Positions 10,842 through 19,183 of a stretch of 30,772 nt of DNA are shown in pieces (position 1 is the stretch's first letter; the number at the start of each line of letters is the position of its first letter). The translations under genes were made by a program, and so were the position numbers. The notes beneath the pieces are model-generated. The model worked only from the letters and a program-made list of their open reading frames with translations. It had not been told where the DNA came from and ran no database searches. The stretch lies in NCBI GenBank assembly GCA_015478945.1, contig JABUQX010078155.1, positions 1 through 30,772 of the forward strand, given 5' to 3'. This DNA comes from Trachelipus rathkii (taxonomy: Eukaryota > Arthropoda > Malacostraca > Isopoda > Trachelipodidae).

Positions 10842-12082
10842 TAAACACCGTGAAATTCATCGTGAACTGCGGAATGCGATAGGAATGATGCCTTTAACAA
10901 GGCAGCAGGGGGCTAGGTTTGGAGAGAGGGTTAGGACCCAAGCAAATGGTGGGGAGCGGGGAATAGCCAAGGTGTATATTCCTCGTCTAGAGAAAGGAAT
11001 CTTTGCAAAGGGATGTTGAAGAAATTAAAGAAGTTATAAACTGTGTTTGCAAATGGCCAGTAATTAGGATTCTGAGGTATCTCTCGCAGAATCGGTGTCA
11101 GAGCAGGCGGCATTGGGGTTTGAAAGCTAAGATAACTTGTACACATGATGTATTCCCTTCGAAGAGAGAATGGCATGACATTGGATTCAACTTCAAGGCT
11201 CACCCGGGGAAAGTATCGGAAGGCTCCAGTGGAGATACGGATCGCCTCGTTTTGGTAGGGATTTAACAGGTGTTGGGGAAGCCTGACCATGTACTTGACA
11301 GGCATAGTCCAGCTTTGATCAGATTAAGGCGATATATTGACGTAAAAGGGGCTTGCGATCAGCACCCCAAGATTTTGAGGCGAGATGACGTAATAGGTCA
11401 AGCACGCCATGACAAGTCGTTTTCAGAAGTTTAATATGCGGTGCGTATGTTAAGTGGTCATTTAGAATGAGTCCTAGAAATTTGATCTGAGAAGTTACAA
11501 GAATGGGCGAACCATATAAGGTTAGGTTCGCGGGAAGAAGGTGGCAGATTCTTCGATTCCCTCTTTTCTTAAAAAGTACTGCTTTGAGGTTTTTTGGTGG
11601 GTGAAAATGGAAGCCATGGGAGTTACCCCATTGTGAATTATTCTCAATAGCTAGTTGAAGTTGCCATTCAAGAAAAGGCAGACTAGCACCTGATATATAT
11701 AGCGCAAGATAAATAGAGAGATAAATTGACCGTCGCTGGGATAGAAGTAGCAATGTCATTAAATCCGAGAGCAAATAGCAATACACTTAGAACAGTACCC
11801 TGTGGAACGCCTTCATCAGAGTAAAGTGGCGTGACAGAAAAGAAGAGCACCGCACCTCTAGATGATCTTATTTACAGAAAGGAGTTAAATAAAAATAGGG
11901 AAAAGTCCGTGGAAACCGAGCGGAAAGAAGTCTAACGAGAACGGTTATCGACGTTGTGTATAGCTTCAAGTATGGTCAATGGTGAGGGATTGATATAGAC
12001 CATAGCGTCAGAATGCGCTGATGCCCAGCGTCAGTTTGAGAGAGTGTCTGGTGCCGCTGATGGATTGGTTCAATGGTCCCAG

Positions 12083-12083
<1 letters not shown>
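10842..12083 (-). pseudogene. Jockey-like LINE reverse transcriptase, truncated at both ends
   Basis: The minus strand reads as an RT from about motif A to the start of an RNase H-type region. TILEAIHNVD lies near 11950. GVPQGTVLS (RT motif B) is at 11785-11811. ALYISGASLPFLEWQLQLAI begins near 11700, where the YxDD catalytic box directly before ALYISGA has been lost to a frameshift. KAVLFKKRGNRR, then FLGLILNDHLTYAPHIKLLK (thumb), follow near 11420-11580. In the next frame (10931-11305) comes YQNEAIRISTGAFR and then LEVESNVMPFSLRRE, the usual C-terminal hallmark of Jockey/I-type elements. Coding similarity fades at about 10842 against a (TA)n tract, and the 5' side also ends in (TA)n at 12083. 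At least three frameshifts are present. Confidence 0.85.
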
Positions 12084-12132
<49 letters not shown>

Positions 12133-12133
12133 T

Positions 12134-12207
<74 letters not shown>
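12084..12207. repeat. (TA)n microsatellite
   Basis: Almost pure TA repeat directly truncating the LINE at its left. Reading frames through it are Tyr-Ile repeats. Confidence 0.95.
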
Positions 12208-12212
<5 letters not shown>

Positions 12213-13160
12213 TGATAATTTTAAAGTATAATTTTTAAATGAAAAGGCCATAAAAAAAAAAAAAAAAACAAATAAATAAATATAAAAAAAATTAGGGTCT
12301 TATGAACTTGATCCTTTTTCGGACTAAATCTTGTAGCACTTCAGGTATTGGTAATCTGGAACTCACCCTTTTGGAAATTATGTTTGATTTCCTTGTTCTT
12401 ATTCTTTCCAACGTTTCGTATTCTGTCTCATAATTGTCTCTTGCTGCCGTTTCTTGACGCCAATTTTGGTTCCAATTCCGACTCTGACTCACCAAATTTT
12501 ACAGATTCTGGAATCAGATTCCAATTCCACAGGACTGGATATTACTGAGCCGAAAATATCAATTCTTGAGAGGTATGTTTGACGCACTTCTTTTATTTTG
12601 CCCTTCGATTTTTTTTTTTTTTTTTTTTTTTTATTTGTCTTTTTAATGAGATGTCCTCCAACTCTTATCCATTGCTCATTTACCTTAGAACATTTATTAC
12701 CCTAATTCATTATAAATAGTACATTGTCCAGGACTTTCTTTTCTACCTCATTGTATTTGTGATTTTTTCAGTCGAGTGTTGGCCCGATTAATCCTTGTTT
12801 GATGTCGTGGTTAGGGGCTTCCTTGGGACGAGTTAGGTTTATCCGCAGATAAAAAATTATATTTTTACCTTTTTTTTTTTCAAAATTTTCTAAACGCTCC
12901 TCTCAATTGCATTTGTATCATATAATCATATTAATATGTATTATTATACAGTTTTCACACTCGGTAAGCAATTTTTGCAACACTGCCTCTAGAGACAATA
13001 TAGATATATTCCTATTTTTTTCTAACCCGGTTTCAGCTAGTCTAACCCTAAGTTAATAGGATTTTCTTTTTTCCGAGGATTATTTCTGGGTATCCTTTTA
13101 GTTTTCGTGTTTAAATGAAGTTGTGTACGTTATAACCAGCAGTATTTTATATTTTTCATC
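12208..13160. other. Unassigned sequence with A- and T-homopolymer runs
   Basis: It holds an A16-like run near 12253-12268 and a T24 run at 12609-12632. Homopolymers of this kind can be tails of retro-insertions on the plus and minus strands, but no element body could be recognised. The opposing 66-67 codon frames at 12292-12548 contain GATTCC-type short repeats and no family motif. Confidence 0.45.
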
Positions 13161-13164
13161 AATT

Positions 13165-13373
13165 GGTATTGTATTTTAACTTAATACATAAACTCGACAT
13201 TTATATCCAAACGTAAGACAACTCTATACACAAACGTAAATGACATCTATATCCCGTAAGACATCTATACCCAAACGTAAGACATCTATACCCAAACGTA
13301 AGACATCTATACCCAAACGTAATACATCTATAGGTATTGGTATTTAACTTAATACATAAACTCGACATTTATA
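13165..13373. repeat. Duplicated leader and divergent units of the 21-bp minisatellite
   Basis: A leader reading CTTAATACATAAACTCGACA plus TTTATATCCAAACGTAAGACA occurs at about 13179-13219 and again at about 13349-13389, so a block of about 170 bp was duplicated. Between the two leaders are about five irregular 21-mer units, one shortened (ATCCCGTAAGAC) and one ending AATACATC. Confidence 0.8.
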
Positions 13374-13911
13374 TCCAAACGTAAGACATCTATACACAAA
13401 CGTAAGACATCTATACCCAAACGTAAGACATCTATACCCAAACGTAAGACATCTATACCCAAACGTAAGACATCTATACCCAAACGTAAGACATCTATAC
13501 CCAAACGTAAGACATCTATACCCAAACGTAAGACATCTATACCCAAACGTAAGACATCTATACCCAAACGTAAGACATCTATACCCAAACGTAAGACATC
13601 TATACCCAAACGTAAGACATCTAAACCCAAACGTAAGACATCTATACCCAAACGTAAGACATCTATACCCAAACGTAAGACATTTATAAATAAACGTAAG
13701 ACATCTATACCCAAACGTAAGACATCTATACCCAAACGTAAGACATCTATACCCAAACGTAAGACATCTATACCCAAACGTAAGACATCTATACCCAAAC
13801 GTAAGACATCTAAACCCAAACGTAAGACATCTATACCCAAACGTAAGACATCTATCTATACCCAAACGTAAGCATCTATACCCAAATGTAAGACATCTAT
13901 ACCCAAACGTT
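13374..13911. repeat. 21-bp tandem repeat (minisatellite), about 25 copies
   Basis: The unit CATCTATACCCAAACGTAAGA is repeated head to tail with few changes. Variants include CTAAACCC for CTATACCC (two copies), a unit reading ATTTATAAATAAACG (near 13682), a 4-bp insertion (CTATCTATA near 13853) and a 1-bp loss (GTAAGCATC near 13869). Because 21 is a multiple of three and the unit lacks stops in two minus-strand frames, long minus frames (13344-13865 and 13349-13840) exist that encode 7-residue repeats (YRCLTFG or GIDVLRL). They have no other coding support and are not called as genes. Confidence 0.95.
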
Positions 13912-14024
13912 ATTTATTGCCTTCTTCAAGTTCTCTAATCTTGAGAATAGTATAAGCCTTTTAGATCAAGTCTTAACTCCTTTCCATATATTTTATTCTG
14001 ATCATATGATATTTATATGCCTAA

Positions 14025-14326
14025 AGGCGGCTCCACACATGGGAAGTTTGTCAAACCCTTGAATCTTTGCGTTTTGCATTTGTTTTTTTCTCATAAGCGA
14101 ATGTAAGTCTACACACGTTCTACCCCATGTGTGCATGGGTCATTTTCGACAAAGCTTTGCTCATTTGCTTAGTTTGCCAAATACACAAATCTTTTCCATC
14201 GCTTGTGGAAAAGATTTGTGTATTTGGCAAACCAAGCAAATGAGCAAAGCTTTGCCAAAAATGACTCATTCACGTGTGAGGTCTTTGGCAAAGAGTTCGA
14301 CGAACTCCGCAAGTGTGGAGCCGCCT
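14025..14326. mobile_element. Harbinger-like foldback MITE with TAA target duplication
   Basis: The element is 302 bp with perfect 14-bp terminal inverted repeats AGGCGGCTCCACAC / GTGTGGAGCCGCCT, flanked by TAA at 14022-14024 and 14327-14329. A 3-bp TAA/TTA duplication is characteristic of PIF/Harbinger elements, so this superfamily is the best guess. The centre is a large hairpin: arms 14151-14198 and 14206-14253 match over 47 of 48 bases with a 7-nt loop, and weaker pairing extends outwards to about 14138 and 14266. It has no transposase. It lies about 255 bp beyond the stop codon of the sulfotransferase gene, on its 3' side. Confidence 0.85.
14151..14253. repeat. 48-bp near-perfect inverted repeat (hairpin core of the MITE)
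   Basis: Left arm 14151-14198 and right arm 14206-14253 differ at a single position (14171), with loop TCGCTTG. Transcribed from either strand it would fold into a long stem of small-RNA-precursor type. Confidence 0.9.
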
Positions 14327-14562
14327 TAAATTACCAGTCACAAACTGAATCGTTTTTCTCAACTTCAATATATCATCTCCAAATACAGTCTACACCTCCA
14401 TGCTTTTTCCCCCGAATTGAAATAAGAAGGATGGCTCACCTATACTTAGTACTGAGCCATCAGAATACATTTGCTTTGTTTAAATTATAAATTATCCTAT
14501 AAGGATAAAATATTAAAATTATTTCGTAAAATAAGAAATGTAGAATAACATTTCGAGGATTT

Positions 14563-14568
14563 TTTATT
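14563..14568 (-). terminator. Possible polyadenylation signal of the sulfotransferase gene
   Basis: AATAAA on the minus strand lies 15 nt after the stop codon at 14584-14586. The 3' UTR would be unusually short and the region is AT-rich, so the match may be by chance. Confidence 0.35.
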
Positions 14569-14583
14569 ATATTATATTTTAAG

Positions 14584-14877
14584 CTAATCAAATTCATACG
14601 GGTCATAATTAAAAAGAGTTAAATCAATAAAATAAGCTTTCCTCAAACGATTCTTTTCTTCTAATGAAAGTAATTGAAAGACTCTTCTTGTGAATTCTGT
14701 GGTGCTCAATTTTCCTTTATTACTATGCACTTTTTTCGATGATATCGATCTGTTCAACACTTTGATAAACCATTCTTTATTTTGTGTTTCGGTAAGATTC
14801 TGGCTAGTGTTTATTTTTGCTAAAGTTTCAGAGACTTTATTAGTGACGTACATCATGTCATCGGAAAAGGTTTCTAC
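14584..14877 (-). CDS. Carbohydrate sulfotransferase, last exon (C-terminus)
   Basis: This exon encodes 97 residues and a TAG stop (14584-14586). It begins VETFSDDMMYV directly after an acceptor AAACAG (14878-14883 on the plus strand) and ends LRKAYFIDLTLFNYDPYEFD. In the Sulfotransfer_2 family (CHST8-14, chondroitin/dermatan 4-O-sulfotransferases and relatives, Golgi enzymes using PAPS), the segment after YDxIxK reads VETLxxD, and the proteins end in LSxxxxxxLYxxYxxDFxLFxY; both are seen here (LLSLEEKNRLRKAYFIDLTLFNY). The frame is open, uninterrupted and joins in phase 0 to the exon at 16350-16528. The exon abuts a (TA)n tract that supplies part of the intron end. Substrate specificity cannot be told from this end of the protein. 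Confidence 0.85.
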   Translation of the reverse strand, partial: VETFSDDMMYVTNKVSETLAKINTSQNLTETQNKEWFIKVLNRSISSKKVHSNKGKLSTTEFTRRVFQLLSLEEKNRLRKAYFIDLTLFNYDPYEFD

Positions 14878-14879
14878 CT

Positions 14880-14881
<2 letters not shown>

Positions 14882-14923
<42 letters not shown>

Positions 14924-14960
14924 CTATATATATTATATTATATATATATATTATATATAT

Positions 14961-15000
<40 letters not shown>
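14882..15000. repeat. (TA)n tract inside the last sulfotransferase intron
   Basis: TA repeats ending 4-5 bases before the minus-strand 3' splice site of the last exon, where the pyrimidine tract would normally be. Confidence 0.9.
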
Positions 15001-15002
<2 letters not shown>

Positions 15003-15850
15003 CACTACTACTATTAGAGAACACCTTTTTCAAATATGCGTGCGTTGAAAAGAATTCCACAGGGTACGTTCTGCTTGCCTTAGGAGGCCACTAAAAGGAC
15101 AGTGATATTTGGGTTGGCAACCCACAACCACTTATCCCCATGCTTGGAATGCTAATGCATGCCTTGGCTTGGACCTAGTCGTGATCGCCGGTAAGCGACC
15201 TTTTATCTTGCGGCGAAATTGCATAAATCGTCTGAGTACATGGAATGTTAGAGGGATAAAGGGCGATGAAAAGAGGAGAGAGGTGATGGATGTATTTAGA
15301 AAGGGTAAATTTAATTTGCTTGCAGTGACCTGAAACAAAGATGAAAGGTAGTGATGAAGACTAGTGACGTGGGGTGAAATGTGTGTTTGCTGGAGTGGAG
15401 AGGGGAAGGAAGATTTGCGATTCTGATGAGTGACTTGTGGCATAGAGCTATGATGGATTTTGTTTTAGTGATCATTAAAATTCTACCAGTTATATTTAAG
15501 TTTGAAAAGGTCACGGTATGTGTGGTTGTAACATATGGTTCATCTGAGGGTGATAATGAGGAGTCTGTGACTTTCTGAGATACTCCTGAGTTATGTTATG
15601 GATTGGGTGAGTTGGAGCTTCAGAATGTGTTGGGCGACTTGAATGGTTGGAAAGGGGATCAAAGAAAGGATGGGGTTGCGGGAGAAAACGAAAATGGTAG
15701 GAAGGTGATTGATTTCTGAGGGAAATGTGTTTTCAAGTAATACATTCTTAGAGCACAAGAGTATTCATAAGTATACGAGAGTTGGTGCAGGTAGAGATGA
15801 TATCGAAGTTTTGTGTTATACGTTAAATCTGTGTACAATATTTGAATGCT
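15001..15850 (+). pseudogene. LINE 5' region and APE-type endonuclease, decayed
   Basis: Plus-strand frames give the N-terminal endonuclease domain of a LINE: LSTWNVRGIKGDEKRREVMD and then GKFNLLAVT (about 15229-15330), a shifted TETKMKGSDED, ILMSDLWHRAM (about 15425), KFEKVTVCVVVTYG with EGDNEE (about 15500-15570), VLGDLNGWKGDQ (GDLNGW at 15633-15650, matching the catalytic GDxN motif), and ENENGRKVIDF (about 15685-15718). HKSIHKYTRVGAGRDD follows near 15760-15800 in another frame. The closing SDH motif is not found. Upstream, 15060-15200 looks like 5' UTR. This copy lies in the sulfotransferase intron in opposite orientation to the gene and resembles the family at 1701-4222. Confidence 0.85.
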
Positions 15851-16044
15851 CCTGAGTAGAAATAATAAGGTTTATATGATGGGAGAGGAAAGAAAAAATA
15901 CTTATGTTCTAGAGATTAAGTGTACAATGGAAATTCACAGTGTATTATGGGTAATAGTTTGTTATCCAACTCTGGTAATTTATTAAAGCAATTATCAAAA
16001 GACTAAATAACAAGAAAAATATCGATAATTAATCAAAATTAGAA

Positions 16045-16289
16045 CGCCTCGTGGCATAGGAGGTTGACTCGCCGACTATCGTGCGAGAGGACGCTGGTTC
16101 AATCCTCCGCATAGCAGTCTGAGTTTTATCTTCCTGGGATAAAAATTAAAACTCGGCTGCGAACACTTGGTGGCTACAGGCTTGGGATAGCCGGCCTTAA
16201 AGTTCGATTTCCTGTAGTCCCCCCGTGTTACCCTCTGAGAAGGGGATTAAGCACGTTAAAAGGAAGTTTTTTTTTGTTTTGTTTTTTTC
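16045..16289 (+). mobile_element. tRNA-derived SINE
   Basis: The head (16045-16110) is tRNA-like: an A-box-type TGGCATAGGAGG at 16052-16063 and a B-box GGTTCAATCC at 16096-16105, the internal RNA polymerase III promoter. A unique body with GGTGGCTACAGG (near 16170) and GGGGATTAAGCACGTTAAAAGG follows, and the tail is T-rich with G interruptions (16267-16288). The acceptor-stem halves do not pair and there is no CCA-type end, so it is not a tRNA gene. It lies in the sulfotransferase intron, opposite to the gene's strand. Confidence 0.85.
16052..16105 (+). promoter_or_regulatory. Internal Pol III promoter (A and B boxes) of the SINE
   Basis: The A box (16052-16063) and B box (16096-16105) are separated by 32 bp, within the normal tRNA range. 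The B box differs from consensus GGTTCGANTCC by loss of the CG step, a common decay in old SINEs. Confidence 0.7.
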
Positions 16290-16349
16290 CGAGATTGTTC
16301 ATGTCAAATATATAAAAATCGTTTTTTGATTTGTGGGTTGGTTCCTTAC

Positions 16350-16528
16350 CTTTAATATAACATCAAAATTAAAGGCACAAGGGTTGCATCTAATGTAAAA
16401 TGGTCTTCTATGGGCATCTATGGAGTTCAAACACAATTTTGGCTTACTTTCCCTTCTGCAGTTTTCGATATTTTCTATTGTAGCCATTGCAAATTCCCAA
16501 GGAGTTGGCTTTTCCTCCGTGTTTACAC
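16350..16528 (-). CDS. Carbohydrate sulfotransferase, internal exon
   Basis: The exon has 179 nt (2 nt to finish a split Gly codon, then 59 codons), bounded by a strong acceptor TTTTTTCAG and donor AAG/GTAAGG. It encodes VNTEEKPTPWEFAMATIENI, a basic stretch, and then DAHRRPFYIRCNPCAFNFDV and ILK. In Sulfotransfer_2 enzymes this segment, downstream of the 3'-phosphosulfate-binding region, reads P(T/S)FxEFxxxL ... HWxPxxxxCxPCxxxYDxIxK. The Cys pair (CNPC) and the (Y/F)DxIxK match precisely. The frame continues in phase into the last exon, and no stops interrupt it. The gene is expected to encode a Golgi type II membrane enzyme that sulfates a glycan. The exons with the PAPS-binding motifs were not found. 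Confidence 0.85.
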
Positions 16529-16716
16529 CTGAAAAAATTAAGTTTATTTTTTATTTTACTTTATAACAATTAAAGGTTTTTAAACATCTGAAAAAGGCAG
16601 GAAAAAAATAAGGTATTAGATAATACAGGATTAAAAATGTTTTCTACGTAAATTGTGATGATCCTAAAATGTTAAAAATTGATTTGCTTAAAAATAAAGG
16701 AAAATTAATAGAAAAA

Positions 16717-16823
<107 letters not shown>

Positions 16824-16868
16824 TAATATAATAATTAAACATGTCATAAGTTATATTGATATTATAAT

Positions 16869-19029
16869 TTAAACAATGTTATCATTCTTACTAATCAATT
16901 CTCTCTCTATTGGATCTATCCAAAGAAAACTCTTGTGCAGGTAAACTCTTTGTGCATCTATGTAATATGTGTGTATCTCTGCCACACTACACATTTCTAA
17001 ATTCTCCAAGATCAGATATGTGCTATAACCTGGCAAACGGAATTGCGTGTGATGCCATATGGTGCTTGACCTCATGGGCTCTCCTAACATGTGGCGCTGA
17101 ACTTTTACATGGACGGAGCAATAGAAATATGGGAATTTTGAGAGGGAAAAAACAATACATTCAACCAGTCTTTTATGTAAGATATTTTTGAGACCCTTAC
17201 TATATTTAGGAACCATACCAGGAGCATGTTGTCATCAGTTTATCAAACAGCTTGGGCAGCCCTTTCTTGCCTTCCATAATATTGCATCTCGCAACATATC
17301 TTGCTATCGAATAATACTATATTAAATCTTTTCTGGCATCATGAACAAATCAAAATAATGATGATTGGCCTTTTCTACAGGCATACATGGTTCAACGCAA
17401 ACTGATAATGGTCTATACTTTAATTAAAGCTCCTACTCCCCAGAAGTACATAAGAATTCAATTGTAAAACACTCATAATATAGCGCTCTATAAAATTGTG
17501 CTCTCGGATTGGGAAATCTATTTGATGTTGTAAGTATCAAAGCAGATGTGAACAGAATCCGCTGATCAACTGTAACCACACCTTATTAAAATTTAACGGA
17601 AAAATAATAAAAACATATAATGCATCAACAAACTCTATAATAAACAGGACAATACGAAAATTTTATATTTTAGTAAGATTTAATTTTATGTTTAAAACTT
17701 TCAAATGCAAAAGACTTTGAATAAAGAGAATTAATGCGCTACGCCAGGATTATTAAAACTCGCATTAATTCAACAATCAGCACAAAAATCACAGTTAAAA
17801 ACGATTCATATACCACAGGCAAGAAAACTTTCTCTGCTTGTCTTACTAAGAGATCCCTTCATGTTAATCACTGACTATGATCGACTTCCATCGTTTGTAC
17901 CCAATTCACATGTTCTCGGAGAGTGCTGACCTGTAGCGTCAACGCCTTTAGGCTATATGAGTACTCCACGACTATAATAGTGAAACTTATTAACAGAATT
18001 AGGATAATACCTAGCACGCGCTTTAAACCTAGTTCACATGTACGAAACAATTTATTCACTGAGAAACCTAACGTAAAAACATCTGACGTGATATCTCACA
18101 GTTATTCAAAATTTTGCACTCCTCATGCGAAGCTTCAAACTAAGAATAGCTTGAGGTTCTTAACGTACTTTTGAATACTATATTTAAAAAACCAGACGAT
18201 TAACAGTACATAGTTTAACTCCCAGTTACTATTCTTCTTAAGCAATGTCCACTAAATTAAAATATTAATATAAAGAAAAAATTTAAAATTACATTTGACT
18301 TTTAATTTATTAAAATCTTGTATTATAATATCATTCAAATGTTAGAATGCGAAAACTCTGTGTAGAATGTATACCGGACGTTTCGGTACAGGATACGGTC
18401 CAGAAAACTAAAATATAAAATATTAAAGATATTGCCCTCTATATTTCTTTGGTAACTATTTTTCTAGACTGTATTATATAAAATTAGTGGAAAATCAGAA
18501 AAAAGTGTTTAGAGGAATTAGATATAAATAGAGTAAAACTTATTGACTTATTAAATAACAAAAGCCTGACATATTGTAGATCTCTAAATAATAATAAATA
18601 ATATAATAATAATATATAATAATGAATTAATAATAATTAATAAAATTAATATAAATTAATTAATAATAATAATAATGTGTTAATAATAATAATAGTAATA
18701 ATTATAAAATAAATAATTTAATAATAATAATAATATAATAATTATGATAATCAATAATAATAACAATAAATAATTATATTAATATAAGTAATACTAATAA
18801 TAATAATAATATATATCATAATATGACTAGTTAATAATAATATAATAATTAATAATAATAATAAAAATAATTAATAATAATGATTAAGGAAAGAATAAGC
18901 GGAAAATAAGAGTTTTTATATTTCTTTTCTAATATTAAATCGCAAAAGAATGAAAATTGTATTTAATATAAATCGAATTTAGTATATATTTGTAATATTT
19001 GTATAAAAAATAAAAAAAAATGCGCTTAC
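16869..19029. other. Putative intron between sulfotransferase exons; no firm gene
   Basis: The region is mostly AT-rich. Minus-strand frames of 115 codons (16869-17216) and 63 codons (17868-18059) lie in it. The first includes FLWIDPIEREL, faintly like the FLFVRDPFERL signature of sulfotransferases but with an indel. The second has one strongly hydrophobic segment but lacks an ATG. Degenerate AAT/ATT repeats fill 18590-18890. Nothing here is called as a gene. Confidence 0.4.
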
Positions 19030-19183
19030 CAAATTCTCTGCCCAAGACCTTTCCAGGCTTTTCGTAATTATTTTTAAATTTTCTCGTGTAATGTGTTTTA
19101 ATACGTCTTCTTTCGTTTGCAATATTGTCTTTGTATGTTTCGTTCATTCTATTGTCCAGTGATAGATAAGATGGCAATAATGC
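19030..19183 (-). CDS. Candidate upstream exon of the sulfotransferase gene
   Basis: A 154-nt open segment is bounded on the minus strand by GTTGAAACAG (acceptor) and TTTG/GTAAGC (donor). It encodes ALLPSYLSLDNRMNETYKDN, then a basic stretch ANERRRIKTHYTRKFKNNYE and KPGKVLGREF, and ends with the first base of a codon. The exon at 16350-16528 starts with the last two bases of a codon, so the two splice in phase to give a Gly. Sulfotransfer_2 proteins have a variable, basic loop just before the PxFxEF segment, and this would fit. However, no diagnostic motif lies in the exon, so membership is inferred only from strand, phase and position. It contains one N-glycosylation site (NET). Confidence 0.45.

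Larger units (their letters stand above)
14878..16349 (-). other. Intron of the sulfotransferase gene (phase 0)
   Basis: On the minus strand this 1472-nt intron starts GTAAGG (16344-16349) and ends in CAG (14878-14880). It separates codon AAG (Lys) from GTA (Val) without splitting a codon. Most of its length is transposon-derived (SINE, LINE endonuclease) or (TA)n. Confidence 0.8.

Noticed and set aside
11003..11266. 87-codon plus-strand frame
   Set aside because: It is a shadow of the minus-strand Jockey-like LINE.
13344..13865. 173- and 163-codon overlapping minus-strand frames with 7-residue repeats
   Set aside because: They are translations of the 21-bp minisatellite, two frames are open at once, and there is no promoter, splice or homology support.
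13374..13911. Possible CRISPR array
   Set aside because: The units are tandem with no variable spacers, and the context is a eukaryotic genome.
16045..16116. tRNA gene
   Set aside because: A and B boxes are present but the acceptor stem does not pair and a SINE body with a T-rich tail follows.
16869..17216. Minus-strand 115-codon frame with FLWIDPIEREL as the 3'-phosphate-binding motif of the sulfotransferase
   Set aside because: The match to FLFVRDPFERL needs an indel, no SAYR follows, and the splice borders are weak. It is kept only as a note.
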